Below, piece after piece: positions 24,676-32,196 of a DNA stretch of 44,266 nucleotides (positions are counted from its first letter, which is position 1; each line of letters begins with the position of its first letter). The notes under the pieces are model-generated. The model worked only from the letters and a program-made list of their open reading frames with translations, was not told the DNA's origin and did not search any database. A program made the translations under genes and the position numbers. The stretch is taken from positions 1 through 44,266 of the forward strand of contig CALIHR010000043.1 of the NCBI GenBank assembly GCA_938020505.1, read 5' to 3'. This DNA is from an uncultured Actinobaculum sp. (GTDB lineage: Bacteria > Actinomycetota > Actinomycetes > Actinomycetales > Actinomycetaceae).

Positions 24676-26423
24676 GCCAATTCCTCCTCGCTCAGCTGGG
24701 ACAGCGCGATCTCCCTGTACACGGGATTGCTCGCGAAAAGCTCGTCGTGGGTTCCGACGCCGACGATCCTCCCCTTGTCGACCACGAGTATCTTGTCTGC
24801 GTTTCGGACGGTGCCGATTCGCTGGGCGACGATGATGATCGTCGCGCCCGCGGCTGCCTCCCGCAGCGCGGAGCGCACGTCGCGGTCCGTCTTGTAGTCA
24901 AGCGCGGAAAACGAATCGTCGAAGATCATGATTTCACCGTCGCGGGCCACGGCCCGCGCGATCGACAGCCTCTGCTTCTGCCCGCCCGAGAAGTTCGATC
25001 CGCCTTGCGCGACGGGCGATGCGTAGTCATCCTCTTTCGTTGCGATGAACTCGGAGGCGTTCGCCACGCGTGCCGCTTCGACGACGTCGGCCGGGGTGAG
25101 CTCCTTCGCCCCCTTCCCGTAATCGATGTTCGAGGCGATCGTCCCCGAGAAGAGGGTGGCCTTCTGCGGAACGAGCGATATTCGATTGCGCAGCGCCTCC
25201 TGCGTCCACTCGCGCACGTCGCGCCCGTCCAGGAGAACCTGCCCCTCGCGCACGTCGTAAAAGCGCGGAATGAGATTGACGATCGAGGATTTCCCCGATC
25301 CGGTCGAACCGATGACGGCGACGGTCTGCCCCGGCTCCGCCGTGAAGGAAATCTCTTTGAGGGCGTCGTCTTCGGCGTCGGGGTAGCGGAAGGAGACATT
25401 CTTGAACTCCACCGCCCCTTTGAGGCCTGAGCGGCCGACGCTCGCCCCGCCGTCCCGGATTGAGGGCTTCGCGTCCAAGACCTCCAGGATTCTCTTCCAG
25501 GAGACCCTCGCCCTCGGGAGGAACACGAAGATGAAGGCCAGCATCATGAAGGCGCCGACGATCTGCAAGGCATAGGCCGAGAAGACAATCATCTGCGTGA
25601 AGAGAGTGATCCTCTCGGCGCCGGACGCGGAATCGATCATCCCGGCGCCCAGCGTGTAGATCGCGAGCGTCAGGGCGGTCATGAGCGCCGTCAGGGCGGG
25701 CATGAGAAGCGCAAAAGCGACCATCACCTGCGTGTTGTTGCGGGTCAGCTCCGTGTTTGTCTCCTCGAATCTGCCTTCGTGAAACCTCTGGGCGTTGTAC
25801 GAGCGGATCACCCGAAGGCCCGTCAGGTGTTCGCGCGTCACCCGATTGAGGTCGTCGGTGATTCTCTGCATCCGCATGAGGCGAGGCATCACGACGGCGG
25901 TGATGGCGCCCAGCAGAACGACGAGGACGACGACGGCGATCGACGTCGCCGCCGTCCAGGTCCCGTTCGCGCCCGAAATCTTGGTCATCGCCCAAACCGC
26001 CAGTATCGGGGATTTGACGAGCATCTGGATGCCCATGACGATGAAGAGCTGCACCTGGGTGACGTCGTTGGTCGACCGGGTGACGAGGCTGGGCGTTCCG
26101 AACTTTCCTACTTCGGGAAGGGAGAAGCTCAAGACCTTCTCGAAGACGTCGGCGCGCATCCTGCGGGAGACCCTCGTTCCGATGACGGCCGTGCAGTAGC
26201 CCGTGGCCACCATCGCGGCCATAGAGCCGAGCGCGCTTGCAAGCATGAGGGCGCCCTCCCCGAGGACGTCCCGCATGCGAGTCCCCGGAGTGACGATGCG
26301 TTTGGTGATCTCCTGCATGTACTCGGGAACCTTGAGGTCGAAGTAGACCTGCAACACGATGGTCGCCAGGGCGATCGCGGCAAGCAGCCACTCTCGACGG
26401 TCAATAAATTGTCTTATCCGCAT
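24672..26423 (-). CDS. Heterodimeric ABC exporter, subunit with degenerate ATP site
   Basis: A 583-residue half transporter with six helices (about 12-310) and an ATPase domain: Walker A G-S-T-G-S-G-K-S, Q-loop V-P-Q-K, normal signature F-S-G-G-Q, but Asp instead of the catalytic Glu after Walker B (M-I-F-D-D-S) and Gln instead of the H-loop His (V-A-Q-R). Those changes are the standard mark of the non-hydrolysing site in heterodimeric exporters. Upstream lies an inverted repeat (26492-26515) that may be an operator. Confidence 0.92.
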   Translation of the reverse strand: MRIRQFIDRREWLLAAIALATIVLQVYFDLKVPEYMQEITKRIVTPGTRMRDVLGEGALMLASALGSMAAMVATGYCTAVIGTRVSRRMRADVFEKVLSFSLPEVGKFGTPSLVTRSTNDVTQVQLFIVMGIQMLVKSPILAVWAMTKISGANGTWTAATSIAVVVLVVLLGAITAVVMPRLMRMQRITDDLNRVTREHLTGLRVIRSYNAQRFHEGRFEETNTELTRNNTQVMVAFALLMPALTALMTALTLAIYTLGAGMIDSASGAERITLFTQMIVFSAYALQIVGAFMMLAFIFVFLPRARVSWKRILEVLDAKPSIRDGGASVGRSGLKGAVEFKNVSFRYPDAEDDALKEISFTAEPGQTVAVIGSTGSGKSSIVNLIPRFYDVREGQVLLDGRDVREWTQEALRNRISLVPQKATLFSGTIASNIDYGKGAKELTPADVVEAARVANASEFIATKEDDYASPVAQGGSNFSGGQKQRLSIARAVARDGEIMIFDDSFSALDYKTDRDVRSALREAAAGATIIIVAQRIGTVRNADKILVVDKGRIVGVGTHDELFASNPVYREIALSQLSEEELA

Positions 26424-26491
26424 AGTTGCGTTCTTCTCCTCACGACGTAACCGTTCAACACTACGCCGCCCAAAACTTTAAACGTTGGCCT

Positions 26492-26515
26492 GCCGGTGCG
26501 ACATTCGCCACCGGC
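26492..26515. promoter_or_regulatory. Inverted repeat between exporter and small-protein gene
   Basis: GCCGGTG-N10-CACCGGC, perfect arms, directly upstream of the plus-strand -35 box and about 70 bp before the exporter start. Likely a dimeric repressor site, e.g. TetR type (inference). Confidence 0.4.
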
Positions 26516-26544
26516 TTGCAAATGCACGCATATGAGTGTATCTT
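26516..26544 (+). promoter_or_regulatory. Promoter of the small-protein transcript
   Basis: TTGCAA (26516-26521), 17-base spacer, TATCTT (26539-26544). The predicted start near 26551 coincides with the left arm of the first leader hairpin. Confidence 0.5.
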
Positions 26545-26551
26545 ATTCCTT

Positions 26552-26645
26552 CTACGCAAACGGAATACGCGAAGGGTCGCTTGCGTTGCGTAGACGATGC
26601 GCCACAGCAGGGCGCTCAGCCGTTGGCTTGCCGCCAGCGGCAAGC
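26552..26645 (+). ncRNA. Structured 5' leader of the small-protein gene
   Basis: Two stem-loops: arms 26552-26562 and 26584-26593 pair over ten bases with one bulged A (CTACGCAAACG/CGTTGCGTAG), with a GCGA/TCGC pairing inside; then GCTTGCCGC (26626-26634) pairs with GCGGCAAGC (26637-26645), the innermost pairs probably open. Between the second stem and the ATG at 26700 lie 54 bases with GAGGAG. No known riboswitch was recognised. Confidence 0.35.
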
Positions 26646-26699
26646 ACGCACGAAAGTGTCGGCGTTCCTCACCTGTTCGCCGTTGAGGAGTAAGTACAA

Positions 26700-26882
26700 A
26701 TGAATAAGGAGAAAGAAACGCAGCGCAAGGACCGCGCCGCAGCCGAGTTGCAATCGGCTCGCGCAGAGTTCGCTTCGCTCGATCGTCACGCTTCGCCGTC
26801 TCGCGCAGAGCGCGCGGCGTTCCGCCTGAAGGCGGCGCAAGACGCCTGGGAGAAGGCAAACGCGACCGAGCTTGCAGCCTGA
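26700..26882 (+). CDS. Small charged helical protein, 60 residues
   Basis: The ATG has GAGGAG nine bases upstream. The product is rich in Ala, Glu, Lys and Arg, with no Cys, and looks like a single amphipathic or coiled-coil helix pair: an N-terminal K-E-K-E-T-Q-R-K segment, a short S-P-S break near residue 33, then a second helix. No family is recognised. It is framed by its own promoter, structured leader and strong terminator, which argues that it is real. Confidence 0.6.
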   Translation: MNKEKETQRKDRAAAELQSARAEFASLDRHASPSRAERAAFRLKAAQDAWEKANATELAA

Positions 26883-26884
26883 GC

Positions 26885-26921
26885 ACCTGGCCCCTGTCGG
26901 ACTCCCCGACGGGGGCCAGGT
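26885..26921 (+). terminator. Strong terminator of the small-protein transcript
   Basis: Sixteen-base arms (ACCTGGCCCCTGTCGG and its complement with one U-G pair), five-base loop, then CGTTTT. It starts two bases after the stop codon of the 60-residue protein. Confidence 0.88.
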
Positions 26922-27215
26922 CGTTTTCCGCGCCAATTCGCGAAAATATCGCTGAGCACCACACTTACCGAAGGCAACCTCAAATTTGGTACAGTGACTC
27001 TGCTCGATGTCTCCCCGTTCTCGTTCGGCGAAGGCCGCGACTGGCCCTTCGAAAACGCAACCGCCGCTTCCCGCGCAAAGCTGTTCTTTCTCAGCTGAAG
27101 TTTCCCTCTAGCCCTTCGAAAGCGTGGGAAAAACCCTGAATCGCCGCTCGAAGAACTTAGAGATTTAACATGAATTTTTCCCATTTTTCACATTTCTAGC
27201 TCTCTTTGAGGCAGA
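26922..27215. other. Intergenic region before the glycoside-hydrolase-like gene
   Basis: About 290 bases, less GC-rich than the surroundings, especially from 27120 on (runs of T and A). CCCTTCGAAA occurs twice (about 27045 and 27112). A 34-codon frame (27007-27111) sits 11 bases behind a TACAGT box but has no ribosome-binding site and no recognisable product. No riboswitch or terminator was recognised; the promoter of the downstream gene should be in the AT-rich part. Confidence 0.5.
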
Positions 27216-28202
27216 ATGATATATATGACGTTAAGCAAACCGATCCGTCTTGCACTCATTGGCTTTGTCGTCACGGCTTTAGTGGCCTTGGTCTTCATAG
27301 TCAATCGAAGCAAGCTAAACGAGGACGAAGATTATCCAGTGGCACTCACATCCGCGCCTTCGCTCCCTTTGAAGGGAGTGACATTAGATACGCCTTATGA
27401 CATTGGCAAGGCCGTATCAGTTATAAAAACACACAATTCCCGTCTGACCGTGCGTCTCGTCATGGACTCGGGAGTTCCCGTCGCAGACTACAAGAAAGCG
27501 GTCGATGCGCTTTCCCCCCACGCGAACATCATGATCGAAGTTTTGGATTCCGAGGAGCTGAGCGACCACTCGGCCGATTGGATCAGAACGCGAACCGAGC
27601 AGGCCTTCAAGACATTGGGCGACAAGGTCAGCATTTGGGAGATCGGCAACGAACTCAACGGGGAATGGACCGGCTCCTCCCCCCGCGAGATCAACGCGAA
27701 GGCAAAAGCAGCCTATGACGTCGTGAAGAAGCATGGCGGAAGGACGGCGATCACTCTCAACTATTGGTCCAGCCCCGACTGCTACACACACGATTGGGAA
27801 TCAACACTTTCGTACGGACGAACTCTGCGTAACGACTTCAGCAAAGTCGACTATGTTTTCTTATCCGTCTACGAAACCGTCTGCACGCCGCGCCAGCACC
27901 CGTCTGCGGGGGACCTGTCCAAGACGCTCAAGTCTTTGGGCGAGGTTTTCCCCAACGCGTACCTGGGAATCGGCGAAGTGGGCGCCCAGCGCCCCGAGGA
28001 TGACGGGATCGCCGAGCCGGACTTCGCCGAGAAGACCCGTCTGGCGAACTACTATTACGGAATGCACGGGCAGATGAAGAAAAGCGTCGGCTCGCGGTAC
28101 GCTGGAGGATACTTCTGGTGGTACTTCCGCCAGGACGCCGTCGACGCACCCGCCTCGCAGTCGCTGTGGCCCAGCATTCGTGAACAACTGAAGAAGATGT
28201 GA
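27216..28202 (+). CDS. Membrane-anchored glycoside-hydrolase-like protein
   Basis: 328 residues: short basic N-terminus, one membrane helix (about 12-31), then an extracytoplasmic domain that reads as a (beta/alpha)8 barrel of clan A type. E146 in W-E-I-G-N-E-L-N-G-E-W matches the N-E acid/base motif at the end of strand 4, and E254 in G-I-G-E-V-G-A-Q is well placed as nucleophile on strand 7. A W-W-Y-F-R segment near the end fits an aromatic substrate platform. The family (GH5, GH39, GH53 or a related DUF) cannot be told. It stands alone between terminators. Alternative start: ATG at 27225. Confidence 0.7.
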   Translation: MIYMTLSKPIRLALIGFVVTALVALVFIVNRSKLNEDEDYPVALTSAPSLPLKGVTLDTPYDIGKAVSVIKTHNSRLTVRLVMDSGVPVADYKKAVDALSPHANIMIEVLDSEELSDHSADWIRTRTEQAFKTLGDKVSIWEIGNELNGEWTGSSPREINAKAKAAYDVVKKHGGRTAITLNYWSSPDCYTHDWESTLSYGRTLRNDFSKVDYVFLSVYETVCTPRQHPSAGDLSKTLKSLGEVFPNAYLGIGEVGAQRPEDDGIAEPDFAEKTRLANYYYGMHGQMKKSVGSRYAGGYFWWYFRQDAVDAPASQSLWPSIREQLKKM

Positions 28203-28397
28203 CCCCTTGACACAACTGAATATCGTTTCCGCGCCGCGGCCCGCGCATCCGCTCGATGCCCGGGCCGCGCGCGACAAACGGGCGGCGTCGCCCTGCGTCG
28301 AGCTCCGCTTCAACTTCTAATTCGGCGTGACCCTTCTCGCGCGGAGCCGATGCGCGCCGCCTATGCGCCGAACCCCGCTCTCGTGCATAATTGAGCC
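28203..28397. other. Intergenic region upstream of metF unit
   Basis: A GC-rich hairpin (CGCGGCCCG 28235-28243 with CGGGCCGCG 28261-28269) without a U-tract may end the preceding gene. A perfect TTGACA (28207) has no partner -10 box at the right distance. No SAM or cobalamin riboswitch core was found here despite the methionine genes downstream. Confidence 0.45.
28386..28391 (+). promoter_or_regulatory. -10 box of the metF transcript
   Basis: CATAAT preceded by TG (extended -10 pattern) ends six bases before the ATG of a 21-codon frame, so the transcript would begin at or next to that ATG. No -35 box is visible. Confidence 0.45.
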
Positions 28398-28463
28398 ATG
28401 ACGATCAAGCGTGCGCCGAGTACAGCCAAGCGCGGAAGTGCGCGCGCCCGAATGCCTAGGTAA
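28398..28463 (+). CDS. Leaderless 21-codon frame upstream of metF (possible leader peptide)
   Basis: An ATG frame encoding a very basic 21-residue peptide (six Arg, two Lys or more; starts MTIKRAPSTAK, ends M-P-R), located directly behind a -10 box. It ends 57 bases before the metF start. A small hairpin (CGCCGC-ATTC-GCGGCG, about 28485-28500) lies between. It has no run of Met or Cys codons, so classical attenuation is not evident. It may be a leader peptide, a small protein, or a chance frame. Confidence 0.4.
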   Translation: MTIKRAPSTAKRGSARARMPR

Positions 28464-28520
28464 CTCACAAAGCCCTTTTCCGAACGCCGCATTCGCGGCG
28501 CTGCCTTAGGACGTGAACAG

Positions 28521-29561
28521 TTGCCTCTTTCTCCCATGTTTCAACCTTCTCTCACAGCGCCCGTCGCAGGGGGCTCCTCCGGCGATCGCAGCCGCAGCCG
28601 CGCGCACACAACGGTTTCCTTCGAGGTCATGCCGCCCAGACGCCCCGAGAACACGCCGGCCTTCTGGGCGATGATCGACAGACTGCTGGCCGTCCAGCCG
28701 GATTTCGTCTCCGTCACATATGGCGCGGGAGGGAAGAACCGGTTCAGCGCGCGAGACATCGTCACGCGACTGTCCCGCGACACCCCCATCAATCCGATTG
28801 CCCACCTGACGTGCGTCGGAACGTCGGTCCGCACCGTCGAATCGGTGATAGAGGATTACCTCGACGCCGACGTTCGAACCTTTCTCGCCCTGCGCGGGGA
28901 CCCGCCCGCCGACGATCCCGATTGGAAGCCGCCTCTGGGCGGCGTCTCGTCGGCCACCGAGCTCGTCGCACTCATCCGCAGCGTCGAGACGAGGCGCTGC
29001 GCGGCGAACGGATCGGCGGCGCTGCGCGCAGCCGTGAGCCCGTTGACGATCTCGGTCGCCGCCTTCCCCTCCGGCAATCCTGCGGCCGGAACGAATCCCG
29101 AGCAGGAAGTCGAGCGCCTTCTGCTCAAGCAGGCCGCGGGCGCGAGTTTCGCCATCACCCAATTGTTCTGGGACGCGCAGACCTACATTTCCTTCGTCGA
29201 CAAGGCCCGGCAGGCCGGCGTCTACATACCAATCCTCGCGGGCCTCCTCGTCCCCTCGGACCTTCGAAGGCTTTCGCGCACGTCCGATCTGACCGGAATA
29301 ATGCCCCCCGATTCGCTCGTCGAGCGTTTGAGGGCGGCCGACGACGCCGAGGCCGCCGCTCTCTGCGGCGTCGCCGAAGCCGCGCGCATCGCACGGGAGG
29401 TCCTCGAATCCGGAGCGCCCGGATTGCACCTGTACACGTACAACAGACCCGAACCCGCCCTTGCCCTGCTCGAGCAGATCGGGCTCGTCGAGCCCGCCGA
29501 AGGCATCGAACCCTGTGCAAGCGTCAAGCCGTCTGCAAGCGTCGATCCCTCCGAAAGCTAG
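28521..29561 (+). CDS. metF: Methylenetetrahydrofolate reductase
   Basis: The flavoenzyme reduces 5,10-methylene-THF to 5-methyl-THF, the methyl donor for MetE. The family pattern is clear: F-E-V-M-P-P-R near the N-terminus with the catalytic Glu, S-V-T-Y-G-A-G-G, H-L-T-C-V, L-R-G-D-P-P and I-T-Q-L-F-W-D. At 346 residues it has a 20-odd residue C-terminal tail with a repeated A-S-V-x-P-S motif beyond the usual barrel. The TTG start has AGGA nine bases upstream; an ATG 15 bases further in is an alternative. It lies 90 bp upstream of metE. Confidence 0.94.
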   Translation: MPLSPMFQPSLTAPVAGGSSGDRSRSRAHTTVSFEVMPPRRPENTPAFWAMIDRLLAVQPDFVSVTYGAGGKNRFSARDIVTRLSRDTPINPIAHLTCVGTSVRTVESVIEDYLDADVRTFLALRGDPPADDPDWKPPLGGVSSATELVALIRSVETRRCAANGSAALRAAVSPLTISVAAFPSGNPAAGTNPEQEVERLLLKQAAGASFAITQLFWDAQTYISFVDKARQAGVYIPILAGLLVPSDLRRLSRTSDLTGIMPPDSLVERLRAADDAEAAALCGVAEAARIAREVLESGAPGLHLYTYNRPEPALALLEQIGLVEPAEGIEPCASVKPSASVDPSES

Positions 29562-29651
29562 GCCCGCCCCGCAACGCGACGTCGCCCGCCGGCCGGCGGG
29601 CCCGCGACGCGAGCGGAACATCAACCCCTATCAAACACCTGGAGAATCCTC

Positions 29652-31964
29652 ATGACATCACCCCGCTTCCCCTCCGCGACGATCCTCGGATACCCGAGGA
29701 TCGGGCCTTCCCGCGAGCTCAAGCGCGCCGTCGAATCTTATTGGGCGGGGAAAATCGACGCGGACGAGCTGCGCAGCGCCGAGCGCGGCCTTCGCCTGGC
29801 GAGCTACAAGCGGCTGCGCGAGCTGGGCCTGACCGAGGCAGCCTCGATTCCCGAATCGTTCTCTCTCTACGACCAGGTCCTCGACGTCACGGTGCTCCTG
29901 GGCGCCATTCCCGAACGTTTTGCCGGGCGCACGGGATACGATCTGTACTTCTCCCTGGCCCGCGGCGACGACACGGCGCCGCCGCAGGAGATGACAAAGT
30001 GGTTCGACACGAACTACCACTACCTCGTCCCTGAAATCGGCCCCGAAACTCCTGTCGGGCTGGCGGACCGCGGCGTCGTCGAACGTTTCGCCGAGGCGCG
30101 GGAGGCCGGTTTCGACGTTCGCCCCACGCTGGTCGGCCCGGTGACATACCTCGCGCTTGCCAAGGCGGCCGACGGCGCTCCGGCCGAGTTTTCGCCGCTG
30201 GACCGGCTTGACGACGTCGTCGACGCATACGCCGAGCTTTTGAGCGAGTTGGCCGCCGCGGGCGCCGAATGGGTGCAATTCGACGAGCCCGCATTGACCT
30301 CCGACAACCTTCCGGCGGCGCGCAGCGACCTCGTCGCCGCGGCGTTTCGAGCGTGGCAGCAGCTCGCCGCCGTCGACCCGCGCCCGAGCATCCTCGTCAC
30401 CACGCCTTACGGCGACGCCAGCCAGGCGATCCCCGCCCTGACCCAGACGGGGGTCGAGGCGATCCACGCCGCGGCCGGCCAGCTCGCGCCCTTCGCCGGA
30501 TCGGGCGTCGACTTCTCCGAGGTGGCGCTCGTGGCCGGCGCGATCGACGGGCGCAACATTTGGACGGCCGACCTCGGGCGGGCCGAGCGCTCCCTCCAGG
30601 CCCTCGAACCCCTCGGCGCGGCGGGCTTGAGCGTTTCGACCACGACGTCCCTCCAGCACGTCCCGTACAACACCGAGGTGGAAAAGTGGGACGACCCCGA
30701 GCTGGACGCGAACCTCCACGAGTGGCTGGCCTTCGCCGACCAGAAGGTGCGCGAGGTCGTCGTCCTCGCCAAAGGCCTCACCGAGGGCTGGGGCGCGGTC
30801 GCCGATGAGATCAGGCGTTCGGAGGAAATTCTCGCCAGGCGCTCGCGCAGCGTCGGCGTCGTCCGCGAAGACGTGCGCGACAGGGTCGCAGCCGTCGACG
30901 AGTCGCTGCGAACCCGCGTCGAGTACGCCGAGCGCGAGCCGAGGCAGCGCGAGAGGCTGGGGCTTCCGCCGCTGCCGACGACGACGATCGGCTCCTTCCC
31001 CCAGACTCCGCAGATCCGCAAGACTCGCGCGGCCTTCAACCGCGGGGAAATCGACGAAGCCGGCTACCTCGAGGCGATCCGCGCGGAGATAGCCGACGTC
31101 ATCGCCCTTCAGGAGGGCCTCGACGTGGACGTCCTCGTCCACGGAGAGCCGGAGCGCAACGACATGGTGCAGTACTTCGCCGAGCTGCTCGAGGGCTTCG
31201 CGGTCACGTCGCAGGGCTGGGTGCAGTCTTACGGCACGCGCTGCACGCGCCCGTCGATCCTTTGGGGCGACGTCGCCCGCACCAAGCCGCTGACCACCGA
31301 GTGGACGGCCTACGCCCAGTCCCTGACGGACCGTCCGGTCAAGGGAATGCTCACCGGCCCCGTCACGATTCTCGCGTGGTCTTTCGTGCGCGACGACCTT
31401 CCGATCGCCCAAGCGGCAGACCAGGTCGCCCTGGCGCTGCGCGACGAGATCGCCGACCTCCAAGCCGGCGGAGCCGCAATCATCCAAGTCGACGAACCGG
31501 CGCTGCGCGAACGGCTTCCGCTCGCCGCCGAGGAACACGAGGCCTACCTCGCGTGGGCCGTCGGCTCCTTCCGCTTGGCCACCGCCGTCGCCGAGCCCTC
31601 AACTCAGATCCACACCCACCTGTGCTATTCGGAGTTCGGGCAGATCATCGACGCCATCGACGCCCTCGACGCCGACGTCACGTCGATCGAAGCCGCGCGC
31701 TCTCGCATGGAGATCCTTCCCGAGCTCGCCGAACACGGCTACGTTCGCGGCATAGGCCCTGGCGTGTGGGACATCCACTCCCCGCGCGTTCCCTCGACGG
31801 AGGAGCTCACCGAGCTCATTGAGGCCGCCGTCGCGGCTATTCCCGCCTCCCGGGTGTGGGTCAATCCCGACTGCGGCCTGAAGACGAGAGCCTATCCGGA
31901 GACCAAGGCGACCCTCGAGAACCTCGTGAGCGCGGCGAAGGCCGTTCGAAGCCAGCTGAGCTGA
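29652..31964 (+). CDS. metE: Cobalamin-independent methionine synthase
   Basis: MetE transfers the methyl group of 5-methyl-THF-triglutamate to homocysteine. The 770-residue protein has the two-barrel layout: an N-terminal barrel beginning G-Y-P-R-I-G-P-S-R-E-L-K, a hinge near 430-440 (L-P-T-T-T-I-G-S-F-P-Q-T), and a C-terminal catalytic barrel with zinc ligands in I-H-T-H-L-C-Y and N-P-D-C-G-L-K-T-R. GGAG precedes the ATG by seven bases. With metF it forms the terminal steps of methionine synthesis and needs no vitamin B12. Confidence 0.97.
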   Translation: MTSPRFPSATILGYPRIGPSRELKRAVESYWAGKIDADELRSAERGLRLASYKRLRELGLTEAASIPESFSLYDQVLDVTVLLGAIPERFAGRTGYDLYFSLARGDDTAPPQEMTKWFDTNYHYLVPEIGPETPVGLADRGVVERFAEAREAGFDVRPTLVGPVTYLALAKAADGAPAEFSPLDRLDDVVDAYAELLSELAAAGAEWVQFDEPALTSDNLPAARSDLVAAAFRAWQQLAAVDPRPSILVTTPYGDASQAIPALTQTGVEAIHAAAGQLAPFAGSGVDFSEVALVAGAIDGRNIWTADLGRAERSLQALEPLGAAGLSVSTTTSLQHVPYNTEVEKWDDPELDANLHEWLAFADQKVREVVVLAKGLTEGWGAVADEIRRSEEILARRSRSVGVVREDVRDRVAAVDESLRTRVEYAEREPRQRERLGLPPLPTTTIGSFPQTPQIRKTRAAFNRGEIDEAGYLEAIRAEIADVIALQEGLDVDVLVHGEPERNDMVQYFAELLEGFAVTSQGWVQSYGTRCTRPSILWGDVARTKPLTTEWTAYAQSLTDRPVKGMLTGPVTILAWSFVRDDLPIAQAADQVALALRDEIADLQAGGAAIIQVDEPALRERLPLAAEEHEAYLAWAVGSFRLATAVAEPSTQIHTHLCYSEFGQIIDAIDALDADVTSIEAARSRMEILPELAEHGYVRGIGPGVWDIHSPRVPSTEELTELIEAAVAAIPASRVWVNPDCGLKTRAYPETKATLENLVSAAKAVRSQLS

Positions 31965-31970
31965 GGCAGT

Positions 31971-32004
31971 CGCAGGCTGACTGAGATTGCCGCAGGCTGA
32001 CTGA
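31971..32004. repeat. 14-bp direct repeat after metE
   Basis: CGCAGGCTGACTGA at 31971-31984 and again at 31991-32004, seven bases behind the metE stop. Confidence 0.75.
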
Positions 32005-32020
32005 AAGGCCGGAACGAGAT

Positions 32021-32054
32021 GTGGGTCGGGCGACGTTCGCGTTGCCCGACCCAC
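32021..32054 (+). terminator. UUCG-capped terminator hairpin after metE
   Basis: A 15-bp stem closed by a TTCG tetraloop (one G-U pair). The U-tract is poor (GCGCGATTT), so it may act with Rho or mainly protect the mRNA 3' end. Confidence 0.7.
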
Positions 32055-32196
32055 GCGCGATTTCGGAGCCTTCGGCTTCAACTTCAAACGCATATGCCGC
32101 GTCGCCTTAGGCTGTTTCCACAAGTGCCGAGCCGATTCGAAACAGGCCTTCGGCCGGGCGGCGCGCTTGCGGCCAGCGGGCAGCGAGGCGATTTTC

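Noticed and set aside
27007..27111. A 34-codon frame behind a TACAGT box
   Set aside because: No ribosome-binding site, wrong spacing for leaderless translation, and no protein-like character.
28203..28520. SAM or cobalamin riboswitch upstream of metF
   Set aside because: No conserved core of SAM-I, SAM-IV or cobalamin riboswitches could be found; the hairpins present are simple.
29658..31538. A 626-codon minus-strand open frame opposite metE
   Set aside because: Complete shadow of metE, no recognisable domain.
32100..32196. Iron-regulator (IdeR/DtxR) box before the esterase gene
   Set aside because: CCTTAGGCTG resembles only one half of the TTAGGTTAGSCTAACCTAA consensus, and CCTTAGG occurs at several unrelated places in the window.
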